A stretch of DNA of 64,000 bases. Origin: an uncultured Bacteroidaceae bacterium. GTDB taxonomy: Bacteria > Bacteroidota > Bacteroidia > Bacteroidales > Bacteroidaceae. Made by a program: the position numbers and the translations under genes. The notes under the pieces are model-generated. The model was not told where the DNA came from, searched no databases, and worked only from the letters and a program-made list of their open reading frames with translations. Below are positions 46,439 through 54,861 of the stretch, piece by piece (positions within the stretch are counted from its first letter, which is position 1; each line of letters starts with the position of its first letter). The stretch is from the NCBI GenBank assembly GCA_934271655.1, contig CAKQRW010000004.1, positions 25,008 to 89,007 of the forward strand, given 5' to 3'.

Positions 46439-46552
46439 AGCAGGTGCGGTGTCTCACTAAATAATAACCAAAGGATGCTATTGTTTTCGTCCTACAAGAA
46501 GGCAAGCATCTTCACGCTATTACTTAGTGAGACACCGCACCTGCTTTTTTTA
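46439..46552. repeat. 22-bp inverted repeats with 63-nt loop
   Basis: Perfect arms 46439-46460 and 46524-46545 (arm begins AGCAGGTGCGGTGTC); partial pairing continues inward (CTAAATAATA with TATTACTTAG). A T-run (46544-46551) follows on the plus strand. It lies between convergent envC and recN and may be a terminator or a small non-autonomous element. Confidence 0.85.
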
Positions 46553-46573
46553 TCGTACAGATTATTCTTATAA

Positions 46574-46648
46574 GTAGGTGCTCAAATTATTTTATTGTAA
46601 ACAGATGCTCAAAATTACTTTATAGTATTAGAGTAAGCCGTTATCATA
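46574..46648 (-). repeat. Dispersed element, one full and one partial copy
   Basis: On the minus strand a copy at 46602-46648 reads TGATAACGGCTTACTC, then an AT-rich stretch, then TGAGCATC. A partial copy follows at 46574-46600 ending TGAGCACCTAC. Same family as 48471, 51894, 54805 and 62883. Confidence 0.6.
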
Positions 46649-46758
46649 TTGTGTCAATAGGAGAAAAGTACTTATACATTTACCTGATACACAATGTTTT
46701 TTCTTATATAATTAGCAGGTCTGCTCTCATATTGCCACACGTTCTTCCCCCAGGCCAC

Positions 46759-48435
46759 CTACTTATTGCTTTCTATCAATGCCCTTGCATTGTCAATGGC
46801 GGCCTGAGTCAGGGTCTCACCACTGAGCATATGGGCAAGCTCCTCTACCCTTTCCTTCTCTGACAGCTCAACGATGTGGCTCACTGTGGCATCATCGGTG
46901 TCTTCCTTGTACACCTTATAGTGATGGCTGCCGCAAGCTGCTATCTGAGGCAAATGGGTGATAGAGATGACCTGACGGTTCTGCTGTCCCATGTCGCGCA
47001 TCATCAGGGCCATCTTCTCTGCCACCGAACCGCTCACTCCTGTGTCTATCTCGTCAAAGATGATAGTGGGCAACTTCACAGCTCCTGCTATGAGCGCCTT
47101 GATGGCAAGCATCACTCGGGCTATCTCACCACCCGACGCCACCTGGCTGACGGGCTTTAGCTCCCCGCTCTTGTTGGCATTGAAGAGGAACTGCACCTGG
47201 TCGTAGCCTGTTGCAGACAGCGTTGCCTCATCGGGAATGACATCACACCTGAACTGCACATTGGGCATGCCCAATGGCAGAAGCTTCTCGCGCATGTCAC
47301 TCTCCATTTGCCGCGCTGCCTTGACACGTGAGGCCGACAGTTTTTCCGCCACCACAAGAGCTTCGGCGCGGCTCACCTCCACCTCCATCCTCAGATGCTC
47401 TACATACTCGTCGCTGCCATCTATCACCTGAAGCTTGTCCTCCAGTTCCTTCTGCAGGCTCAGCAACTCGGCCACAGTCTCCACGTCATGCTTCTTCTCC
47501 AAAGTGTATATTGTGTTCAGCCTGTCGTTGACCTGTTCCAGACGCTGCGGATTATACTCCACGTCATCAGCCATGCCCTCCAGTTCGCCAGCCACATCTT
47601 TAAGCTCTATATAGCATGAATCCATCCTCTCTGCCATCTCGTTGGCAGCAGGATAGACTGACGATATGGAGTGAAGTTCGGATATGCCCTGCTTTATTAA
47701 CGACAGCACATCCGCGCTGTCGCCATCCGACTGCAGACTTCCAGACGCACCATATAGCGATGTCTTTATCTCCTCGGCATGCTCCAGCTTGTCCTGTTCC
47801 TCTTCCAGAGCCTCCTGCTCTCCATCGCGCAGGTCGGCATCGGCCAACTGGTCCAGCTGGAAGCGCAGGAAATCCTCTTCCTCCTTGCTTGTCTTGGCAT
47901 TGGCCACAGCCGCCTCCAAGTCTCTCTTCAGTTGCTTGTACTCCGCATACTTGCTCTTATACTCCGCCAGGAGCGAATCGTTCTGCGCCAAGACATCAAG
48001 TGTGGACATCTGGAAATTCTCTTTGGCAAGGAGCAGGTTCTTATGCTGCGAATGCACATCGATGAGCACCTCGCCTATTTCCTTCAGAAGCGACAGCGGC
48101 ACAGGCGTGTCGTTGATGAAAGCGCGAGACTTGCCTGCCGCTGTGAGTTCACGGCGTATGATGCAGCAGCCGTCGTCATAGTCGAGGTCATTCTCCTCGA
48201 AGAAACTTTCCATGCCGTAGTTCTTCACATCAAACTCTATCTCCACCACACACCGCTTGGCTCCTGCCTTGATGGCGCGCGAGTCAGCCCTTTGTCCCAT
48301 CAGCAAGCCTATCGCTCCAATGATGATAGACTTTCCCGCACCTGTCTCGCCTGTGATGACTGAGAATCCCATGTGGAGGTCTAAATCAAGATGCTCTATG
48401 AGAGCATAGTTCTCTATATGCAGATGACGTATCAT
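46759..48435 (-). CDS. recN: DNA repair protein RecN
   Basis: SMC-like ATPase for double-strand-break repair (558 residues). Walker A GETGAGKS is at residues 29-36, followed by a central coiled coil and, near the C-terminus, the signature VASGGEIARVMLAIK and Walker B TIIFDEIDTGVSG. I start at MIRHLHIENYALIE; an upstream ATG at 48480 lies inside the dispersed repeat and would add fifteen unrelated residues. Confidence 0.95.
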   Translation of the reverse strand: MIRHLHIENYALIEHLDLDLHMGFSVITGETGAGKSIIIGAIGLLMGQRADSRAIKAGAKRCVVEIEFDVKNYGMESFFEENDLDYDDGCCIIRRELTAAGKSRAFINDTPVPLSLLKEIGEVLIDVHSQHKNLLLAKENFQMSTLDVLAQNDSLLAEYKSKYAEYKQLKRDLEAAVANAKTSKEEEDFLRFQLDQLADADLRDGEQEALEEEQDKLEHAEEIKTSLYGASGSLQSDGDSADVLSLIKQGISELHSISSVYPAANEMAERMDSCYIELKDVAGELEGMADDVEYNPQRLEQVNDRLNTIYTLEKKHDVETVAELLSLQKELEDKLQVIDGSDEYVEHLRMEVEVSRAEALVVAEKLSASRVKAARQMESDMREKLLPLGMPNVQFRCDVIPDEATLSATGYDQVQFLFNANKSGELKPVSQVASGGEIARVMLAIKALIAGAVKLPTIIFDEIDTGVSGSVAEKMALMMRDMGQQNRQVISITHLPQIAACGSHHYKVYKEDTDDATVSHIVELSEKERVEELAHMLSGETLTQAAIDNARALIESNK

Positions 48436-48470
48436 TTTTTTCTGTTGTATGTTTTTGCTAATAAGCAAGC

Positions 48471-48544
48471 AGGCGCTCATGCCTATTTATAAAATATGTG
48501 TGAGCGACCTACTTTGATATATTAAAATAATTCTGAACTACCAC
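48471..48544 (+). repeat. Dispersed element between DUF4835 gene and recN
   Basis: Begins AGGCGCTCAT, has a middle box TGTGAGCGACC, then ACTTTGATATATTAAAATAA and a TGAACTACC end. The closest relative is the copy at 54805 (shared ACTTTGATA..TAAAAT). Confidence 0.6.
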
Positions 48545-48559
48545 TTGCCTACTTAGGCG

Positions 48560-49498
48560 CTATTTCTTAATCTTGTTCCACTGCTGGCTTTGGCTCGCGT
48601 TGATTTCAGACACTATGTCATAGACAGTCTGCTTCTCCTTCTCTGTGCCATGTCCGGAATAGATATTGACTATCTCATCCCGCTTGTAGTCGGTGAATAT
48701 CTGCGGCAAGGAAGAAAGCGGCTTGCTGCTTTTTGCCTCCTTGAGCATCTCCAGAGCCTCGGTCACCGCCACACGTCCGCGGTCAGCGTTCTGCGCCATC
48801 TCGTCCAGTCCCTCGCGGTGATACTTGTACATCATCTTGCGGAACACCTCAAACGAGCTTTCCATATAGTCGTTGATGATGGCATATCTGTTGCGGTCGT
48901 CGGTAAAAGCTTTCCATCCTGGAGCAGAGAGGTTCTGGGCATTGTTGGCCACGTTCATGGCCATGTCGAGCACAGCGGTGCCTCCAAGCGGCGAGAAGGT
49001 GTCGAGATCCATGCCAATGAACAGGTATGCATAGAATGCCAGCATGGCCGTGAGGTTGTTGTCCACATTGTTCTCATTAAACTCCAGGTTGTCCTGCTGA
49101 GTATAATTGAAACTGAAGTTGGCGTCTTTCATAGAGAAGACGGTAGAACTGTAGCTGGAGTTGTACACCGGCCTGTTCACCTGAAGGAGCAATTCGCCCG
49201 TGAACGCATTCTCCCCCACCTCATATTTCTTTATGGTGATGGTAAGCGAGCAGTCTACCCTCTCCACCTCCTTATACTGCAGTTCGGTCCAGTTTCTCTT
49301 GTTCATGAAGTCGCTCACAGCTGTCTCTAAAGCCGTGAACACTTCCTTGTCCGTGCCCTGCACCTGTGAATGGTTGACCTTCACCTTGCAGTTTAGCTCT
49401 TGTGCCTCTGCCGTATCCTGCGCCAGGGGCAAGCCGATGGCAACAAGGAAAGAGTGCGCCAATAGGCACACCATCGTCTTGATTATTCTGTTAGACAT
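48560..49498 (-). CDS. DUF4835 family protein (PorD-like)
   Basis: A 312-residue exported protein. The signal peptide is at residues 1-32 and the mature part starts QELNCKVKVNHSQVQGTD, the hallmark of DUF4835, later GTAVLDMAMNVANNAQNLSAPGW. From memory this family has been linked to type IX secretion as PorD, which I cannot verify here. The gene precedes recN on the same strand, an order common in Bacteroidetes. Confidence 0.85.
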   Translation of the reverse strand: MSNRIIKTMVCLLAHSFLVAIGLPLAQDTAEAQELNCKVKVNHSQVQGTDKEVFTALETAVSDFMNKRNWTELQYKEVERVDCSLTITIKKYEVGENAFTGELLLQVNRPVYNSSYSSTVFSMKDANFSFNYTQQDNLEFNENNVDNNLTAMLAFYAYLFIGMDLDTFSPLGGTAVLDMAMNVANNAQNLSAPGWKAFTDDRNRYAIINDYMESSFEVFRKMMYKYHREGLDEMAQNADRGRVAVTEALEMLKEAKSSKPLSSLPQIFTDYKRDEIVNIYSGHGTEKEKQTVYDIVSEINASQSQQWNKIKK

Positions 49499-49522
49499 AT
49501 TTATATATATGTATATGATATC

Positions 49523-49566
49523 CTTTTACGATAAGTGCTATGTACTTTTACGATAAATGCTGTGTC
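49523..49566. repeat. 22-bp direct duplication upstream of DUF4835 gene
   Basis: Two copies at 49523 and 49545, each CTTTTACGATAA(G/A)TGCT and onward, lying between the DUF4835 start and its -7 box, so within the leader. Confidence 0.75.
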
Positions 49567-49582
49567 ATTGATGTTAGACATG

Positions 49583-49591
49583 GCAAATTTA
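49583..49591 (-). promoter_or_regulatory. DUF4835 gene -7 box TAAATTTGC
   Basis: TAnnTTTG match on the minus strand, 85 nt upstream of the start. Confidence 0.65.
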
Positions 49592-49827
49592 CATATTTTT
49601 TTTGAATGGCTGGCCTGATAAGATAAAAATATTGAACAAAGCCATTCTCTCTGCAAGCCCACCTGTGATATTGGGCAGTTTTCATAGTGTTCAAAAAATG
49701 ACATGGGCATATCTGCTATGGATTTTTGAGACAGTCTGGAGCTGCGAGGAAGGAGCAATACAAACCATCGTGGCTGATAAGTCAGCGAGGGACGCGGGAG
49801 TTTGGCCTCTCATGCAGCGCAAAATAA
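49592..49827. other. No feature recognised
   Basis: Apart from chance short frames on both strands, nothing in this stretch between the DUF4835 promoter and the dacB terminator looks coding or structured. Confidence 0.4.
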
Positions 49828-49866
49828 TCCCGCAACAATCACCTTTTCAGGCCGACTGTTGCGGGA
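49822..49866 (-). terminator. dacB terminator
   Basis: Ten-bp arms (TCCCGCAACA at 49828-49837 and its complement at 49857-49866) with a 19-nt loop, followed on the minus strand by TTATTTT. It ends the dacB transcript about 230 nt after the stop, beyond a 23-bp repeat array. Confidence 0.8.
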
Positions 49867-49890
49867 AACTCTATCATGATTTATGTCATT

Positions 49891-50028
49891 CTAATGAAGC
49901 GTATCGTTAAGACCTAATGAAGCGCATCGTTAAGATCTAATGAAGCGCATCGTTAAGACCTAATGAAGCGCATCGTTAAGACCTAATGAAGCGCATCGTT
50001 AAGACCTAATGAAGCGCATCGTTGCATT
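49891..50028. repeat. 23-bp tandem array in the dacB 3' region
   Basis: Six nearly identical copies exactly 23 bp apart from 49891 (CTAATGAAGCGCATCGTTAA and onward), with a degenerate seventh. It lies between the dacB stop and its terminator, so it is probably transcribed. Confidence 0.92.
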
Positions 50029-50098
50029 CTGATGAAAAAAACGCTCCGTATCATCCAACTTAGGGGAACTATTCACAGCCACATAGCAAGCATCCATA

Positions 50099-51496
50099 TT
50101 ACTGTGTAAGTATCTCACACACACGGTCTTGATAATTGCGAGCTGTACTTGCGTTCAATACTCCATTGATAAGGATGGAGAAAGCAAGCGTATGGCCGTT
50201 AGACGCATTGGCGTAGCCTGTAAGAGAGATGACGCCCTCAAGAGTGCCTGTCTTGGCATGTATATTGCGGTAGGCTGTACCCCTGCGCATACGTGTGTCA
50301 AGCGTACCATCCACTCCCGCTATAGGCAAGGCCGGATAGAAGTAGCGGAATATGTTTTCATGGCGGTAAGCGTAGCGAAGCATAGCCACCATAGCTGAGG
50401 CAGAGGAATAGTTGTACAGAGACACTCCGCTGCCATCAGCCACCTTGACATAGGCTGTCGACACTCCTGCCTGACGGAGCACATTCTCCACCTGCCGCGC
50501 GCCGTCCTTCCATGAGCTGCACTTGCGTGCGTTGATGTCGGCCAACTGGTAGAAGACAGCCTCGGCATGCAGGTTATCAGAGTTTTTCAGCATGCGCTGC
50601 ATGACCTGGTCGATAGTGCGTGTCTTGATGTAGAAATGGTGTCCTCCTCCAGGATATTCCTTTATTGCGCAGGCTATGTCGGTGCGGTTGCTGTCGGCAG
50701 CTTCTACATGGCGCTCTGCCAACACCTTGGCAAGAACATATACGAAGTGCTCCGCCGGATGGAAATGCGGGTCTTTCGAATAGCTTCTGAAGTCGGGATA
50801 TGTCTTGCCGCGCTCAAGCATGAGAGCGCAGAGATAAGGCTCATACTTGCTTGGCACATCATCCCAGCACCATCCGTTGCCATAGAGTGCCTTCTCCTTC
50901 ATGCTGGCATCGGCATAGAGCGAGCCGTCGATGCGTTTGATGCCGAGACCTGCTATGTCGGCAGCCAGAGAGCGGAGGTCGGAGTAGGAATACATGGGGT
51001 CAAAGTCGCCCACCACATATATGTCGCCATGCAGAGTGCTGTCGGCCGATATGGAGCCTGTGTAGTATGCGCATGTTCTGAACTCATGGCGTGCCCCAAG
51101 AGCGCTGAGCGCTGCCACGGCCGTCATCACCTTCTCTGTCGACGCAGGACGCATCACCTTCTTCTGATTATATTCCCATATGAGCGTATCGGCATCCAGG
51201 TCCCACACACACATGCCTGTATTGAAATATGTGTGGTCTGCCTCTCTGCCCATCTTGTCGAGCGAGAGATGCAGGCGGTCTGTCCATGAGAGCGATGCCA
51301 TGGCAGACGAGAGGCTATCCTCTTCCACAGCCACCGACAAGGTGTCTTGTTCGGAGATGCTGTCGCAGCCGCCAAGACATAGGCTGTCCTCTCTTTCCTG
51401 CGCTGACAGATGCAGCGAGAAGAGGAGAGCAAGCATCATCAGGCTCAGTTGTCCTCGCCGTCTCCCTGTATGTTTTGTCTTTTCCGTGTTATGCAT
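50099..51496 (-). CDS. dacB: D-Ala-D-Ala carboxypeptidase/endopeptidase (PBP4, S13)
   Basis: Periplasmic penicillin-binding protein that trims peptidoglycan cross-links (465 residues). Signal peptide (RRRGQLSLMMLALLFSLHL, cleavage after LSA), catalytic SxxK as STEK with Ser119, SDN in NSDNLHAE, and KTG in HAKTGTLEG. The start overlaps the upstream PH-domain gene by 52 nt. Confidence 0.93.
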   Translation of the reverse strand: MHNTEKTKHTGRRRGQLSLMMLALLFSLHLSAQEREDSLCLGGCDSISEQDTLSVAVEEDSLSSAMASLSWTDRLHLSLDKMGREADHTYFNTGMCVWDLDADTLIWEYNQKKVMRPASTEKVMTAVAALSALGARHEFRTCAYYTGSISADSTLHGDIYVVGDFDPMYSYSDLRSLAADIAGLGIKRIDGSLYADASMKEKALYGNGWCWDDVPSKYEPYLCALMLERGKTYPDFRSYSKDPHFHPAEHFVYVLAKVLAERHVEAADSNRTDIACAIKEYPGGGHHFYIKTRTIDQVMQRMLKNSDNLHAEAVFYQLADINARKCSSWKDGARQVENVLRQAGVSTAYVKVADGSGVSLYNYSSASAMVAMLRYAYRHENIFRYFYPALPIAGVDGTLDTRMRRGTAYRNIHAKTGTLEGVISLTGYANASNGHTLAFSILINGVLNASTARNYQDRVCEILTQ

Positions 51497-51885
51497 TTTA
51501 TAAAGTCTTCTTCATTCTTAGGCATCACGCCATACTCTGTCCCGTCACGGAGCACTATCACAAGGTATGTGACAAGAGGCCGTCCGGCTATTCTGTTGCG
51601 GTTGATGCGGTCTATGCGGTCTATCTTCTCTATTGGCACTACAATGTCTTTAGAGAACCTTCCTTTATGTATGACCAGGGTGCCGCCAGAGGTGATGGTG
51701 TATGTGGTGTTGATTATTCTCTCTATGATGATTATCATCAGGAGCAGCGCCACAGCCAGGACCAGACCTATCCATTGGCGCGCTATATGATCGGTAGACC
51801 AGATGAAAGAAATGGCTACTGACAGCAGGGCTGCCAGTAGCACATAACTTCTCATTGATACCTTTGCATGAAATTGTCTGTTCAT
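51445..51885 (-). CDS. PH-like domain membrane protein
   Basis: A 146-residue protein with two N-terminal membrane helices (about 12-30 and 36-54), then a bacterial PH-like domain (TYTITSGGTLVIHKGRFSKD split over residues 61-80, then IVVPIEKIDRIDRI and GTEYGVMPKNEEDF). Bacterial PH domains are mostly structural or regulatory. Its end overlaps dacB by 52 nt, so translation is probably coupled. Confidence 0.75.
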   Translation of the reverse strand: MNRQFHAKVSMRSYVLLAALLSVAISFIWSTDHIARQWIGLVLAVALLLMIIIIERIINTTYTITSGGTLVIHKGRFSKDIVVPIEKIDRIDRINRNRIAGRPLVTYLVIVLRDGTEYGVMPKNEEDFIKCITRKRQNIQGDGEDN

Positions 51886-51893
51886 GTTTATCC

Positions 51894-51933
51894 GTAGGTG
51901 TTCAATTATTACTGTATATTAAGAAGGCTCACG
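51894..51933 (-). repeat. Dispersed element between M16 and PH genes
   Basis: Minus-strand copy reading GTGAGCCTTCTTAATATACA and ending TGAACACCTAC; member of the family at 62883. It lies in an 81-bp gap between two genes of one orientation. Confidence 0.55.
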
Positions 51934-51966
51934 CCCCGCACCGAAGGAGAATGGCGCGCTAATGCG

Positions 51967-54780
51967 TCACTCTACAGGGCTTGTCATGCCCACCTCTATG
52001 CGGTTGCCGCTGCGCAAGACAGTCTTAGCAGCCTTCTTGATGTCCTCTATGGTGATGCTCTTCAGCGTCTTCTCATAGGCTGTGACATTGTCAATGCCAT
52101 ACATTGCGAGGGTAGTCATCTGGCTGAGCCAGTAACCGTTCTTCTTCAGGTTCTCCTCGTGAAGGCGGAGCATATACTCCTTTATCTTATGGAGTTGTTC
52201 CTCTGTAGGGCCCTTCTCCACCATATCGTCTACACCCTTGTAGACAATCTCTGTCATGCGCTCACGCTTGGCAGGAGCTGTAGGGAGCTGAATCTGTACG
52301 GTGGCGCGGTTGTCTGGGTAGTCGGTTAAGTCCGTGCCTACAGGCACTCCGTATGCGCCGCCCTCATCTTCTCTCACCGTCTCGGTGTAAAGCATGCTAA
52401 ACGCCTGCTCCAGCATGTCCATAGTGAGAGCATTCTTGAGATTCATCTTCATAGGAGCATTGTACATGAAGAGCACGATGGCATTGGGTGTCTCAAGCTG
52501 CTTCTCGAAGACGTTCTTATGTTCGCCCTCTACCATCTTGAGGTCGATAGTCTTGTATTTCTCTGAGCCTTTCAAGACAGGAAGCGCGCCAAGATACTTG
52601 GCAAGGACTGGCGCAATGGTGTCGGCATCCAGGTCGCCCACAAGGAAGAAGTCGAAGTCGTCTGCATCGGCAAAGCGCTCCTTGTATATCTCTATCACAC
52701 GGTCGTAGTTGATGCGGTCAAGGTCTTCTGCCTTAGTGCGTACGGCACGCGGATTGTTGTTGTACACCACCTTTGCCACTGTGTCTTTGAGAGCAATGTT
52801 AGGATTGCTTTCCTGGTTGCGGAGCGTGGCCTTTGTGCGCTGGATGGCAGAGGTGAATGCCTCCACATCCTTGCGTGGGGAAGTGAACTTGAGGTATGTG
52901 AGCTGCATCATTGTCTCAAAGTCCTTCTTGGCACAAGAGCCTGACACATTCTCAGACCTTGCCGAGACGCTGGTGCTGACATTGGCCTGTATTCCTGCCA
53001 ACTTCTTGTTGAGCTCAGTTGCGCTGAACTCGCCCCAGCCGCCTATCCCGGCATAGCCGAGGAACGATGTCTGGTCAAGCTCCTCATTGCCATAGAGCGA
53101 TGTGCCGCCCTTGCTATAGGCAGACATGTTGATGATGTTAGGGGCAAAGTCGGTCTTCTTCACATGCACTCTCACACCGTTGCTCAGTGTGATGAGCTTG
53201 AAGCCAAACTTGTCATCCTTGACACTCTTCACCTTGCCTGGCGCAGGCATGGCGCTGATGAGCGGACGGTTATCCTCCTCGTGCGCCGGAGCCTCTATGT
53301 CCTCAGCCTCTACCTCTTTCATGTAGCGCAGTATGTCATCCTTGGTTGGCAGGATGTTGTCCTCCTGGTCTGTGCCAAACCCTATGATGACCATATTGTC
53401 GGCAGGCATAGCCTTGAGAAGCTCGTTCACTCTGGCTACTGTGAATTCGGGATTGGCAAAGAGACGCTTGACAAAGTCATAATTCCACTCTATGCCAGCC
53501 ATTGGAGCGTTGTCAAGGAAGTTGCGCACGCACTCGTTCACATATGAGGGGCTCTGCACCTTGTCGCGCTGGAGATAGGCTGACTCCATCTGAGAGAGAT
53601 ACTCCGACTTGAAGCGGCTGAACTCAGCCTCGGTGAAGCCGTATCTCTTGGCACGCACTATCTCGCGGTAGAGAGCTTTGATGCCCTCCTCATACTTGTT
53701 TTTCTCGCATGTCACGCTTCCGACATAAGCGGCCTTGGTCTTTGACACGAAGAAATCTTCAAGGCCAAAGTCTGCTCCAAGGAATGGAGCGTTCTCCTTA
53801 TGCAATATCTCATCTATGCGCTCGTCAAACATTGACGACATGGCATAGGTCAGCACATCATACACATTGTATGCGCCCTTGGTCCTGAGCTCGCGGGGAA
53901 CAGCCGCTGTCTTCCAGTTGAAGATGAAGGCGTTTGCGCTTTGCTCCTTGTCCTTGTTGATAGACACGATAGGCTCTTTGTTGTCCCCTACAGGGAAATA
54001 CTCAAACTTGGCTGCATCGGCAGCTGCTGGCTTGATGTCGGCAAAGACATTCTTTATCTTGCCTTCCATCTCGTCCACGTCGACATCACCCACGACGACA
54101 ATGGCCTGGAGGTCGGGACGGTACCACTTGCGGTAATAGCTGCGGAGCGCCTCGTGAGGAAAGTTCATCACCACGTCCATAGTGCCTATAGGCAGACGTG
54201 AGCCATACTTGCTGTCGGGATAGATGACAGGGAGGGCCTTCTCATACATGCGCATCATTGCAGAGCTTCTCATACGCCACTCCTCATTGATGACACCACG
54301 CTCGCTGTCTATCTCCTTGTCTTCGAGCAGGAGGTCGTGGCTCCAGTCATGGAGTATGAGGAGGCACTTGTCCACGGCTCCGGCTGTCTCCACATTTACA
54401 TTGTCAATGTTGTAGACCGTCTCGTCGAAAGAAGTGTAGGCATTGAGATTCTCGCCGAAGCGCACTCCTATGCTTTCGAGATACGTCTTCAGGCTGTTGC
54501 CCGGAAAATTCTTGGTGCCGTTGAAGCACATGTGCTCAAGAAAGTGGGCGAGGCCGCGCTGGCTGTCCTCTTCTTGCAGAGAGCCCACCTTCTGCGCTAT
54601 ATAGAAAAACGCGCGCTTCTCAGGCCATGCATTATGACGGATATAATAGGTCAGTCCGTTGGGAAGTGTGCCCTTGCGGACAGCCTTGTCCATCGGGATG
54701 TCTTCTGCAAGAATGTTCTGCGCCTTCATGCCGCTCACTGCGGCCGTGATGAGGAGCAGAATCAACATCAGTTTCTTCAT
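51967..54780 (-). CDS. M16 family zinc metallopeptidase (insulinase-like)
   Basis: A 937-residue exported protease with four M16 modules. The signal peptide ends near residue 20. The inverted zinc motif HFLEH is at residues 79-83, with the distal glutamate in the ERGVINEE segment. The C-terminal half (from about 520) is the usual non-catalytic partner repeat. Such enzymes degrade peptides in the periplasm. It follows nadB by 81 bp with no promoter box, the gap being filled by a dispersed element. Confidence 0.92.
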   Translation of the reverse strand: MKKLMLILLLITAAVSGMKAQNILAEDIPMDKAVRKGTLPNGLTYYIRHNAWPEKRAFFYIAQKVGSLQEEDSQRGLAHFLEHMCFNGTKNFPGNSLKTYLESIGVRFGENLNAYTSFDETVYNIDNVNVETAGAVDKCLLILHDWSHDLLLEDKEIDSERGVINEEWRMRSSAMMRMYEKALPVIYPDSKYGSRLPIGTMDVVMNFPHEALRSYYRKWYRPDLQAIVVVGDVDVDEMEGKIKNVFADIKPAAADAAKFEYFPVGDNKEPIVSINKDKEQSANAFIFNWKTAAVPRELRTKGAYNVYDVLTYAMSSMFDERIDEILHKENAPFLGADFGLEDFFVSKTKAAYVGSVTCEKNKYEEGIKALYREIVRAKRYGFTEAEFSRFKSEYLSQMESAYLQRDKVQSPSYVNECVRNFLDNAPMAGIEWNYDFVKRLFANPEFTVARVNELLKAMPADNMVIIGFGTDQEDNILPTKDDILRYMKEVEAEDIEAPAHEEDNRPLISAMPAPGKVKSVKDDKFGFKLITLSNGVRVHVKKTDFAPNIINMSAYSKGGTSLYGNEELDQTSFLGYAGIGGWGEFSATELNKKLAGIQANVSTSVSARSENVSGSCAKKDFETMMQLTYLKFTSPRKDVEAFTSAIQRTKATLRNQESNPNIALKDTVAKVVYNNNPRAVRTKAEDLDRINYDRVIEIYKERFADADDFDFFLVGDLDADTIAPVLAKYLGALPVLKGSEKYKTIDLKMVEGEHKNVFEKQLETPNAIVLFMYNAPMKMNLKNALTMDMLEQAFSMLYTETVREDEGGAYGVPVGTDLTDYPDNRATVQIQLPTAPAKRERMTEIVYKGVDDMVEKGPTEEQLHKIKEYMLRLHEENLKKNGYWLSQMTTLAMYGIDNVTAYEKTLKSITIEDIKKAAKTVLRSGNRIEVGMTSPVE

Positions 54781-54804
54781 CAGTTATATTTCTTTTTTAC
54801 CGGC

Positions 54805-54860
54805 CGCTCATCAATGAGAGCGGCCGACTTTGATACGATAAAATTTCTTTTGAGCGGCCG
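54805..54860 (+). repeat. Dispersed element with GC-rich ends
   Basis: Reads CGGCCGCTCATCAA, TGAGAGCGGCCG (a hairpin), ACTTTGATACGATAAAAT, then TGAGCGGCCG. The two ends are perfect 10-bp inverted repeats. It nearly fills the nadB-M16 gap. Confidence 0.75.
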
Positions 54861-54861
54861 A

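Noticed and set aside
49602..49910. 102-residue plus-strand frame
   Set aside because: It runs through the dacB terminator hairpin and into the repeat array and has no coding features.
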